A DNA stretch of 64,000 nucleotides from Epinephelus fuscoguttatus (taxonomy: Eukaryota > Chordata > Actinopteri > Perciformes > Serranidae). A program made the translations under genes and the position numbers. The notes beneath the pieces were generated by a model, which made no database searches, was not told the origin of the DNA, and worked only from the letters and a program-made list of their open reading frames with translations. The stretch covers positions 23,956,428 to 24,020,427 of the forward strand of contig NC_064759.1 in NCBI RefSeq assembly GCF_011397635.1. The letters are read 5' to 3'. Shown here piece by piece: positions 42,330 to 54,312 of the stretch. Within the stretch, counting starts at the first letter, position 1. Each line of letters opens with the position of its first letter.

Positions 42330-42610
42330 TATTTCTGTGTTCCAATATCCAAACTACCATACTACTGAGTATACCAGAAAAAGATTTAGTATGTCCTGCT
42401 ATGTAGTATGTCAAATGCAGAATGCTAAAACACCAGGATGCTTTTCTGGCTATTCTGACCCACAAGTTTTCTTTTTACTTCAAATGTTGTGCTACAGATG
42501 GTCACCAGAGTTCAAGTTGCAACATTTTAACATAGTAGTATGTCCCAGTTGTATGTGTACTCCATGCAACAGTGTATACTTTGTACGGGCAGCCGCAGTA
42601 TCTACTTGAG
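42330..42610. repeat. Dispersed repeat rich in AGTATGTC / ACTACCATACTA
   Basis: Runs such as ccaatatccaaactaccata, agatttagtatgtcctgc and acatagtagtatgtcccag are typical of a common fish non-autonomous element built of inverted TAGTATG words. Termini were not resolved. Confidence 0.5.
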
Positions 42611-42734
42611 GTTAAACAGAAACAGTATGTGATTCAGAACTAGCTAATCTGTTTTAGCTTCCTTTTGTAGGAAATACATTCAGATGTTTAAATGACACTT
42701 ACCAGACCTCCACTGCTCTTTGCCTTCATACCGA

Positions 42735-45700
42735 CTAAGCTGCAGGGAAAGTTTTAGGTTACTGTTTTTTTTAAAAAAAAAAGTAAATAAAATGGCAAGA
42801 CATCTGCTTAATATGCATTTAACATTCATAGTAATTATTATAGAAGAAACATTTACCCCTTGGAACACCTGACTCTGCATCAGGACCCCTGGACCTGAGG
42901 AAGAGTTTGATAATGAAAGGTAAAACGAACATATTCTTATCCATTTTACAGAAAACAAAATTGTTATTTTTTTTCTTTACAGAAGATATACTTACCTTGA
43001 CTTGTCACTGTTCGAGCAGGTGCATTTTCTGGCTGTTTTTAAAAGAAACACACACAAAAAAAGAGTTATAAGCATCTAAACTTGTGATTTTCCATTGAAC
43101 AAAAGGGTCATTACACATTATAAATAGAAATGTATGCAGCTATAACAGTCTGCAGTGTACCCCAACCCCCATCCAACCCCCCCTCGAGTACTAAAAGAGG
43201 AAGAGGTTGCTCCAAGCCTTGATAGGTACATGATTACAGTCTTGAGCTAGTGCCAACAAACCCATCTGGGCTCAAAGCCTTAGGAGGCCTCATAAGCTTG
43301 CAGCTTACTGGCCCGAGCACTTGCACAAGCAAGACTTGATTCATGTACCTGAATCACAGCTAAATTCAGTTGTTTAACTTTGGCCAAAATGCAGGAGTCA
43401 GTGTGTTGAATAACTTCCAGCTAGCTGCATTTATATCATGTGGAAGTCTACAAGAGTTTTAATCTCTTTGGTTATGTCTTTCAGGCTCACTTCAGTTGGT
43501 CTATAAACATTATAGAGGCACATTCACAAAACATTTTCAGCGTCTCCATTCGCTGTCTTTTAAGTCACCAACATTGTCCACATCCAGTATATGGATATAC
43601 TATGCAGTATTAGTTCAGAGGCCCTGCAAGGCTTCATTCAGACAAATTAAAATGTGATTAAAAGTAGAGCTGTTCACTTTATAAATATTCTGTTAATATG
43701 GCCTGAATGCTCTTTTCTGTAATTGGTCTTTTATTGAAGGATAAAACCGAAAGTGAAGCTGTCTATTTGGCCCGCAGACAGGCTTACACATGTGAGCAGT
43801 GTCATGTAGGTTAATGTTGTTAAAACTGTATAAAGAATTATCTGCACTGTGCAGGGTTTCTCAATAAGGCCAGCTGAACTTCATGGTCGACTGCTTGAAA
43901 CAGCTCTCAGATATCAAAGTAGTCTCGAATCTCAGCTTCTCTGAAAACTGAAGAAAACTTTATGTAGTAATGTGTTTTTATCATCTTCTATGAAAAGATA
44001 CAGCCAGTCATAGCTTTGATTGAGAATGTGCTCACAAACAGAAACCACCTGAAGTGTTGACTAAGACACACACTTGCTAGAATAACTGATGTAACTGGAA
44101 AAATAGCTGATCTATCCCAGACCAGACTGGTGACCTACATACACGCAGGACTAAGAATAAAGCTGTGAGCATCTTGAAAGATAACACTCAACTTTTATTC
44201 ACTTGCTCTGACAATAGGAGGCGCCAAAGGGTGTCTTTTAAAATCAATGATGTTTTAGCAGCAACCAAACATTAGGAGGGCAAACCCTGGAAGTTTATTT
44301 TTATGCTCTGCCTGTAAGAGCCTGTAAGTGTTTGATGTCACACTTTCACAAGTGCAGATTAAATCAAGATGTTTCCTCAGTCAAACAGATGTTATGCTTT
44401 CGTCAGTTGAGCAGTATTTTGTGCAACCATTTGGCACTGTTAAAAGCCTAAAAAGCCTAATTGGTACCTTTTAAGACCATATATATAAGACCCAGGTTTC
44501 TTTTCAGCACTGTAGCCAGGCTGACTGAGAGTCAAAACTCTATTGAGCCTTGTATTCCTTTAGCCCTTAGCAGTAATGATTTTATGAGCTTTTTTAATGA
44601 CGAAATTCTAACTATTAGAGGCAAAATTCATGACCTCCTGTCCTCAGATAGTACCTATCTAACCTCAAACACAGCTGTAAAACCTAATATATATTTAGAT
44701 TGCTTCTCCCCAATTTCTCTTCAAGAATTGACTGCAGTGATTTCTTCATCTAAATCATCAACGTGTCTCTTAGACCCCATCCCAACTAGGCTACTTAAGG
44801 AGGTCTTTCCTTTAGTTAACACTCATATATTAGATATTCTTTATTCTTATTCTTTATTTCATTCATTTATAAAATAAAACAAAACAATTTAATATAAATA
44901 CAAACATTCTCTGATCTAGAATGAAAGGCAGCAGAAAGAAGACTAATCATATGATATGATCAATCTATCCTTATTAACAGGCTATGTACCACAGTCTTTT
45001 AAGGTAGCTGTAATTAAACCTCTACTAAAAAAACCCACCCTGGATCCAGAGGTGTTAGCCAACTATAGACCAATATCTAATCTTCCCTTTATGTCAAAGA
45101 TCCTTGAGAAAGTAGTCGCAGACCAGCTGTGTGATTTTCTCCATGATAATAAGTTATTTGAGGAATTTCAGTCAGGATTTAGAGTGCATCATAGCACTGA
45201 GACAGCACTAGTTAAAATTACAAATGACCTTCTGATTGCTTCAGACAAAGGACTTGTCTCTGTACTTGTTTTATTAGATCTTAGTGCAGCGTTTGACACT
45301 ATTGACCATCAAATTCTACTGCAGAGACTGGATCACTTAATTGGCCTAAAAGGTTCTGCACTGAGCTGGTTTAAATCTTATTTATCTGATCGTTTTCAGT
45401 TTGTTGACGTTCATAATGAATCATCCCCAATCCTATTTACTCTATATATGCTTCCTTTAGGTAACATCATTAGAAATCACTCTATAAATTTCCATTGTTA
45501 TGCGGATGATACACAGTTGTATTTATCGATGAAGCCAGAAGAAAGTAATCAATTAACTAAACTCCATAACTGCCTTAAAGACATAAAAACTTGGATGAGC
45601 ACCAATTTCCTGATGTTAAATTCAGACAAAACTGAAGTTATTGTTCTTGGCCCCAAACAACTCAGAGACTCTTTATCTGATGACATAGTTTCTCTAGATG

Positions 45701-46435
45701 GCATTGCTCTGGCCTCTAGCACTACCGTAAGAAACCTCAGAGTGATATTTGATCAAGATTTGTCTTTTAATTCTCATTTAAAACAAACCTCACGGACTGC
45801 ATTTTTTCATCTGCGTAATATTGCGAAAATTAGGCCTATCCTGACCCGAAAAGATGCAGAAAAATTGGTCCACACTTTTGTTACCTCTAGGCTGGATTAC
45901 TGTAACTCTATTATCAGGTAGCTCTAGTAAGTCCTTAAAAACTCTCCAGCTAATTCAGAATGCAGCAGCACGTGTACTAACAGGAACTAAGAAACGTGAT
46001 CATATTTCTCCTGTTTTAGCTTCTCTGCACTGGCTCCCTGTAAAATGCAGAATTGAATTTAAAATCCTACTGTTAACTTATAAAGCTCTAAATGGTCAAG
46101 CTCCGTCATATCTTAGAGAGCTCATAGTGTCATATTATCCCACCAGAACATTGCGCTCTGAGAACGCAGGGTTACTCGTGGTCCCTAAAGTCTCCAAAAG
46201 TAGATCAGGAGCCAGAGCCTTCAGCTATCAGGCTCCTCTCCTGTGGAATCATCTTCCTGTTACAGTCTGGGAGGCAGACACCGTCTCCACATTTAAGACT
46301 AGACTTAAGACTTTCCTCTTTGATAAAGCTTATAGTTAGGGCTGGCTCAGGCTTGTCCTGTACCAGCCCCTAGTTAGGCTGACTTAGGCCTAGTCTGCCG
46401 GAGGACCCCCCTATAATACACCGGGCACCTTCTCT

Positions 46436-46471
<36 letters not shown>

Positions 46472-46823
46472 TCCTATGACTGCATCTTGCTAACTTGGCC
46501 ATTCTGGATGTCACTAACTCAGCTTCTTCTCCGGAGCCTTTGTGCTCCACTGTCTCTCAGATTAACTCATATCACAGCGGTGCCTGGACAGCGTGACGTG
46601 TGTGGTTGTGCTGCTGCCGTGGTCCTGCCAGATGCCTCCTGCTGCTGCTGCCATCATTAGTCATTAGTCATACTTCTACTGTTGTTATACACATATGATT
46701 ATTGTCACACATGTATACTGCCAGATATTAATACATACTTTCAACATATTGTACCACAGTAGCCAGAACTATAACTATAATATTATTACTTTCAACAATG
46801 TTGTTGTAAGCTACTGTCATTAC

Positions 46824-46887
<64 letters not shown>

Positions 46888-49800
46888 CTCATTGTGTCAT
46901 GTGGATTACTGTTAATTTGTTATGCTGATCTGTTCTGTACGACATCTATTGCACGTCTGTCCGTCCTGGAAGAGGGATCCCTCCTCAGTTGCTCTTCCTG
47001 AGGTTTCTACCATTTTTTTCCCCGTTAAAGGGTTTTTTTTGGGGAGTTTTTCCTTATCCGCTGTGAGGGTCATAAGGACAGAGGGATGTCATATGCTGTA
47101 AAGCCCTGTGAGGCAAATTGTGATTTGTGATATTGGGCTTTATAAATAAAATTGATTGATTGATTGATAAAGTTAAATATATTTACACCTAATGTAAGGG
47201 TTAAAAAATGGCAAAATCAGTCACAGGGTTCTTACAGCTTAAGGCAACTTAGATGTAAGACTTTTAAAGACTTTTTAATTCCACTTTGAATAAAAGTTTA
47301 AGACTAATTTTGTTAAATCAGTTACTGAGGGTTAGTGACAGTTTTTTATTTTAAACACAACTTGCAGGTTTACATTCACCAATAACTGTTGTCCATATCA
47401 CAGCACATGTAGATATAGATATCAGGGCAATGAGAGTTGAATAAACAAAACAGGGAATAAAAAGAAAAAAAAATTAAAACAAAAAGTCTTATTCCACTGC
47501 CTTGATTCCCATCATGATGAGTTAGAAAAACTTTTTGCATAAAGTATACGGAGCGTCGTATGCATGCCTTGTAGCGTTTCAGCCACGCTGTGAAATCTTG
47601 GTGAAATAGTACATTTTCGCTGAGCTTGAATTTCCTCATGTCATCTGGGATACCGGGACAGCTAGATAGCAGGGAATGGATCCTCTGCTCTGAGCATAAT
47701 AGCAAGAGGCATTCAGTAAATTAAATATGTCTATATAAAAAATACAAGATACCAATGATTTTACTATGCAACATCAGACAAAAATTGATTCATAAAAAAG
47801 ATTTTATGATTGATTTTAAGATTGATTTTGGACATTTTAACACCAATTAGGGGCTTATGTTTAGATGAATGAATTCAATACCTTTTAAGACTTTTGAAGG
47901 ATCTGTGCAAACCCTGAGTATTTAGTGTTGCTCAAGCACACAGTTGAAAACTGGAGAATGGATTACAGATGTAAACAAACATGTTCCAGGAAGAAAACAT
48001 TCAGTTGTGGCGGTGTGACAACCCATTTACATTTCGATGTCAGATTACGCCTTTCAAAGCAATTCATTAAATTCAAACGAACTTTCATCCCATTTTTTTT
48101 TTAATCATTTTAGTGTAATGCAACCACTCCACTGAGGGCAGTTAGAAATCCACAGTAATCTGGACTAACAGAGGCAGAGTGGCAGAGTGTGTGGGTCCCT
48201 ATGAATTATTTATTGGTTGGTTTTGGTTTCAGGGCTACCACTGGCGGTGACAGGACAGCATGTGCTGGCAGTTGAGGAGGAGGGACCTTGGAAGGACATA
48301 AGTGAGGAAAGGGAGAAGGTTTAAAGGGCAAATTGCTGCATCGCACAGATCATGAGAGTGTTGAGTGCCGAGATTGTGCAAGATGCATCAGTGCGCCTCC
48401 CTTAAAGACCTCTGGGAGAGACAGACGCCTGCTTGTTATGGGAGACCGCGAGGTCAACTCAAACGTATACAGGGATCACAGTGTGGTGACACGGACACTC
48501 AGCACTGCACATCCACCGTGTACTTAAGGTGGTCGAACACTTACTGACAATGAGGGCGATACCCATGAGGAACAGCACCACTGCGAAAACCAGGCCACCG
48601 ATTCTCAGGGATTCATAATCTGAAACAAAGAGAAGGACTTTATGATGCTTGATGGTGACATGTGAATGTTGTGCAGTACAGAATACCACATTCTGATTCA
48701 TGAGCAGCATTGCAGAAACATCCCGCAGCCCCCAAATGGTCACGGGACACCACAAATTCCTGTGAGCTGCAGTCACCCAAACTCTTAACACTATAGTCAA
48801 CTTTAACTCTGTTGCTGGTTCTCTCAGTGACGCTGGACACCATTGTGTAGAAGAAGTAGGACATGTCTGTGTTTCTATTGGTTGCAACAGAGTCAAGGCA
48901 GCAGTAAACGGGGACGGGGACACTGCCTGCTTGTTTACTGGTAATCCTAAAGCCTTCCAACTAAAATGCTAGCATCATCTCATGTTTCTGTTTTCACCAA
49001 CATAGAGAGGATCACAGCTTTGTTTACATGCATCTAACACTGCCTTGTCTAGTTAGCTGGTTAACTATCAATATGGCCACTCACTGCAGGCGATGGCATG
49101 ACCATAGCAAATAAACAATTTTTTCCTGAATTAACTTGTATTTTAAGTCAAAAGGGTACGAGTACAAATTGTCTGCTGTTAGTTTTTCAGCTGCCAGTAG
49201 TTCTTTAGAACAGTTCCTAACCTTTTTGGCTTGTGACCCCTTTAAATGAAGTATTGTCTGCTCGAGATCTCTTGCAAACACATTCACCTAGGGCTGCACA
49301 ATATTGATTTGTTTTTCATAAACGCAGTGTCAAACTGCGAAATAAACAAATTGTGAAAGCCTCAGGGATTTTTTTGGCTCACTGAAAGAGAGAGTCAGTA
49401 CTAAACTGCACTTAATATAACAATTATTCTTTTTTTATCAGCCCTTTTTCTGTTCAGGTCAATGTTCAGTTACTTCAATAAAATAATGCTGGAAATATTT
49501 TAAATTTTTTACATCCAACAATTTATTTGTTTATTTCAGCAGTGAAAGCAGCAGAAAGGCAGAACTGAGTAGGCTACTATTAACTGACCGTTTATTTAGT
49601 GCAAGAAATATCATTATCAAAATATTCATTTTTATTGCATATCACACATAAAACGTCAGCTATGGGGTGTTTAAACAAGCAGAGTGATGTTCAGAGCAGA
49701 TATATGCTTCAAAGTCTGGGGCAGGATTGTCCACACACAGTTCTCAACATGGAGGTGGCGGTCGGCAGCTAGCAGCTAACGGTGCTAACTCAAAAATGGC

Positions 49801-52800
49801 AACAGTGCTGACAAAGCTAACAAATTTAACCAGGGGGAACTGGAGGTGAGCATTACACTTCTGCACTGATGCTGTCCCAACGTCTGTGATAGCCGCTGTA
49901 TAATCACAGTGCAGAGTGGCTGTGGTGAGCTAGCCAATGGGGTACATCCATGCGCTAACATGCACATGCAGCCAGATCGTCTACCACAAGATAGGACAGA
50001 GAGGCTTAGATTATAACACACACAGACGTAGTGTGACCTCATTCTCTGCTCAGGGCACCATTACTTCACTTCATCTTCACAATACAAATAGTGGTTTGCT
50101 GCCAGGTTAATGCTCTGAATGTCTTTTAAGCCCCTTTGCTGCTACGGAAGCCCTGAAGGAGATTTAGTACCCCAAACTTCAAGAGAAAAAATAGATAAAA
50201 CCAGTAAAAAACATACTTTTGTGGAACAGAAGTATTTTTTTCTTTCTTGTCCCTGTTCATAAATTGTGATCCCTCAGATTTATCTTTGGACCTACTGAGG
50301 AGTCCCGACTCCCAGGCTGGGAACCACTGCTTTAGGGGACTTCAAATAGGGCGTATATGATGGCCAGAATGGTACTACCAAAAACTGCCTGTTGCCCAAA
50401 TGAATTAAAAGATAACAACCACTACACTGATAGTAGGTATTCATAACATATCAATGCAGATTTCAAGTTATACTGTGATTTTTGGTGCCTTAGATGGACT
50501 GAAAATCAGGCCCATGACACACCGGACAGGATTAGAAATATTCACAGTGGGACTACTCCAGAAATGTGGCCTTCAGGGTGACAGTTTTCCATCACTTCTG
50601 GAAAAACAAGTGAAAAATGCAGCCTCGTCCCGACCTCTCAGATGTTTCCTGTGAAGAGGGTCGGCCATTAAAAGCCTGCGTTCATCTGCTAAACACTCAC
50701 CGTAATCAAAAGCACTGTCATAGTCTGCTAGGAGAGAACAGAGAGAGAGGAAACAAATGAGAAGCAGATTTACCCACTGACACACTTCAGAGAGCACTCA
50801 TGATATGACAGCTATTCAGCACTTTTAGCGCCTCAGTCATCCATCTAGTCATTAGCCAGTTTGGTGCCAGTGCCAATTTATATGCCAGCTAAAATGAGTG
50901 TGCAGCTTATCTTAATTTGACTTTTCTAAGCATCTGTTCAAATAATACCCACCTTTGTCCTCATCTGCCGCTGAGGCTGTGGGGAAGAAAAGCAAAAAAT
51001 CATTAGTCTTTATAATACATTCACATGGTGGTATGAGTGCATGTCAGCAAGTGGCAGAACTGATGGTGGCAGGGTAAATTCACTGTGCGGAGAGGCCCAA
51101 AAGGTTAGTATCAAAGCCAAATTTGTATTTATGTAAAAGTTTAATGATAAAAATATTACAAAACCAAACTGCAAAAGAGCTCAAAATAAGCCAAACTTCA
51201 TGATGCTACTCTCCATACCTTTGTTTACCTGCTAGGCTTGGGAGATATCAAGGTATTATTGTATACTGAGGTATTTAGAAATCCTGAAGGTATGATTTGA
51301 ATACAGTCAAAAATTCAGATGCTCCTGTTTCTTTCAAACTGAGACGGAGATGCTGTATCGAGGCGATGTATTGCAGTGCACAGCACACACCACCAGAGGT
51401 CAGTCTCTACTGTTGGAGCAGGCAGCCGAGCTGAGAGGGAAGACGACTGTGAGTGGCGGGGATAACGTTACAGAACAAGTACAAAGGAGAAATGCCTCTG
51501 CCCGTGGTTGGGAGTATCGCCACATATAACTTATGTCAGCTTAGAAAGTAATTTAATCGCCACATGATTTTATTCAACACATCATCTCCATTTAGCCCAC
51601 TGGTGTACCACAGGTCCTTTGGTAAGAGAAGCACTTATTTCCTCTCTATTCATTACTTTATGGGCCATAAGTATTTAAACCCAGCAAGACTAAGTTGGCT
51701 AACTGTGTATTAGAAACACAGAAATGTAGACCAGACAATGTCATACATGATACAATTACTTTTTGTTTAGTACACAAATACGTGGCCCACTGACATAAAG
51801 ATACAGATATGAAGTTGCAAATAGATATCTCCCAAGCCTATTACATACTGTGTATTTACTGTATAGCAATGATCTTTGTTACTCTGTGTGCTGTCGGAGA
51901 TGTGGGAAAGTAAAGACCTCTGTGCTCCTTCACATCTCTTCTCCCATGTGGAAACACATGTTGGCCGCATTCAAGTTGCGCTCCAGTCTTTTACATCTGA
52001 CAAGAAAGCCTACTGTTCTTGGTAACGAGCTAAATCACAATTTCTGCCTCATGTTCGTCAAGAAAACAACCACAATAATTAAAACAGACAGCTTCACTTG
52101 GCGTAATAATAAAGACACAAAGCAGACATTGTTTACATGAGCATCGGTGTTTGGAGCGAGAACAATTTAACCTTGGAGCAGCACACTGAATGTTACATAA
52201 ACACATTTCTACTTGTGCTCGGAAACATTTCACATCATTAATGCGTTATTGTTTTAACAGCTCTCATTAAAATGTTCAACAGACTGTGAGCAGAATTTTA
52301 AATGTCAGTCAGTCACAGTAGTTCTGCTTGTGTGGAAACTTTGACAACTGATGTTGAATGAAGTAAAATGATAATCTGTAAGTATAAGTACACTTGAAGT
52401 GTAAGTTTGCCTGTTGCACCTTGTTATTACAGCTCATCAACATATGTTTAGATACTAAGTGTTGACACCAAGAGACAGAATCATGTCCTTGATGTTCATT
52501 ATTCAATAAAGTCTGACATAGCTGCTACAAATGAGTATGATACAAGAATAATACCGAATATTTTATACACTCCACATCCCATTTACTGCAGAGTAAGGGT
52601 AGGGTGCTAGAGTTGACTTTGACCTCATTATCAGGCAGTAAATACTGTCAGTCTCTTTCTCTCCATGAAGCAAAAACACATTTTATCATATCCGTGCTGA
52701 CGAGCCTTTGAAAATAAGGTCGGACTCAAACAGACCTGAGTGTCAGAGAGGATAAAATAAACCTTAGTGTACGCAAATCTGCTTAACATCAAGCTCAACT

Positions 52801-54264
52801 GATGGCATGCAGGGCGCACAGAGAAACGAACCAAAGACCAGCACCCGCATTAACAATGAAAAAACTTGGAAGCAGGGAGAATAAGTGATTATTCAAACTG
52901 CAGTGTGAGGAAACATTTACACTATTCTGACATGGCCTTTTCTCACAGCAAACACACTGACAAAAAAAATGATTTAAAATGGAAAATATTAAATGGAAAT
53001 CACACTGAAAATAGTATCGCTGCGATGCTAACCGTAAGACAAGACATTTTATATACAAAAAGAGCACATGGCAAGCAGCCATACCAAATAGCTGAGCAGA
53101 AATCAAACGGCCAAGCATTGCCAGTAACCACTCTAATGCAACTTACCAAACACTTCCCTGCCAAACGCTGATCCTGTTATACAGACACATCAGTTTGTTT
53201 AGCATGAAGGAACGTAAAGCCCAACTTGCAGGTTGAAGACCATGGTGAATAAATGTGTAGGAAAATGATGTAGAAACTTGATTAAAACAAAAAACAAAAA
53301 CATAAACACACTACAGTGACTTTTGGGGTCGTTTTTGTGAGAGAATTTTGCTTCCGCATCTAAAAACCCACTAACCAGAAGTGACGTAGCGTAAGGGAGT
53401 CCGGCCGAGTTCAACTGAGTGTAACATTAATAAACATGGATCCCAGTACTAGTTTTGAGACTGAAGAGGTTGAAAATGTACATTCATATGCATATGACTG
53501 CCCACAGGCTTATAATTATGAGCCTGCTAGGCATCCAAGAGACCAGGAACAGATCAGGTGTGGAGAGTATGTGCTGCAGGGAGGTGGATGCCTTCTGGGT
53601 TCTGGTGGAGAATCTGACCCCCAGACCAGACATAACATGCCTCACACTGCCCATCAACCCTCACGCCGCCTGCTCCCATCTCAAACACGTAGACCTCCCT
53701 CTCCGCGGAGCCCGCCCCCCCTCGCACATACCCCCGAGGCTTGTGTCTCCCTCTCCGTGCCTCGGGGGTATGTGCGAGGGCGGGCAGGCTCCACCAGGAA
53801 CATAATCCTCCTGTCCAAAATGAGCGCTGCACACGACCGCGTTTTTGGTCACAGATGAAGCTGTGAAATCGCGCCTCTTCACCTGCACAAAACACACCCA
53901 GACACGAAAACTAACTCCACTCCTTTTTCTGTCCGGAAAACGGCTCGAGTTTGTGCAACCTGCACAAACACAATAATTCGGCATAATCACAAAAGATGAA
54001 ATGCACTGTTAACAACCGAAAAAATACTAACTCACAAGTTAACTACTGCTCAGACTCACTACCACCTACTACTGCGCACTGGACAGAGGCAGGGTCAAGG
54101 ACGCAGAGTCCCTCTTGTGACGTAGTATCAGGCAATGTTGGAAAAAAAGCATTTTTAGAAGAGGTGCTAAAAAGAGCCACTTTTTCCTCTGAATTTGTGC
54201 CCTTATGTCACGTAAACCATAATAAATTCTGAATTTACTTCTCATATGGTAATTTTCAGACAGG

Positions 54265-54312
<48 letters not shown>

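Larger units (their letters stand above)
44500..47170 (+). mobile_element. L2-type LINE, 5'-truncated, with much of the reverse transcriptase
   Basis: ORF2 remnants begin at about 44510 ([20 protein letters not shown]). An AT-rich block near 44850-44945 interrupts the frame. RT then runs from 44956 ([49 protein letters not shown], catalytic YADD intact). The piece between DVHNESS and [12 protein letters not shown] lacks the PQGS box, a deletion of about 15-20 codons. A frameshift near 45910 leads to the C-terminal part ([20 protein letters not shown], to 46339). The 3' UTR holds two (TC)n tracts and ends in (ATTG)n at 47150-47165. It lies in a fxyd6l intron, antisense to that gene, and is inactive. 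Confidence 0.92.

Noticed and set aside
42990-43032. Alternative reading of the fxyd6l exon starting [12 protein letters not shown]
   Set aside because: It would use the CAG two codons later and lose the RKCTC motif that the family carries after the membrane helix.
47376-47705. Minus-strand 109-residue frame inside the CAGGGTT element
   Set aside because: It is wholly within a MITE and has no transposase motif or splice partner.
53436-53858. Plus-strand 140-residue frame [15 protein letters not shown]...
   Set aside because: Its second half is the GC-rich hairpin read as Pro/Arg repeats and its first half has no recognised domain. The THAP frame on the other strand explains the conserved part better.
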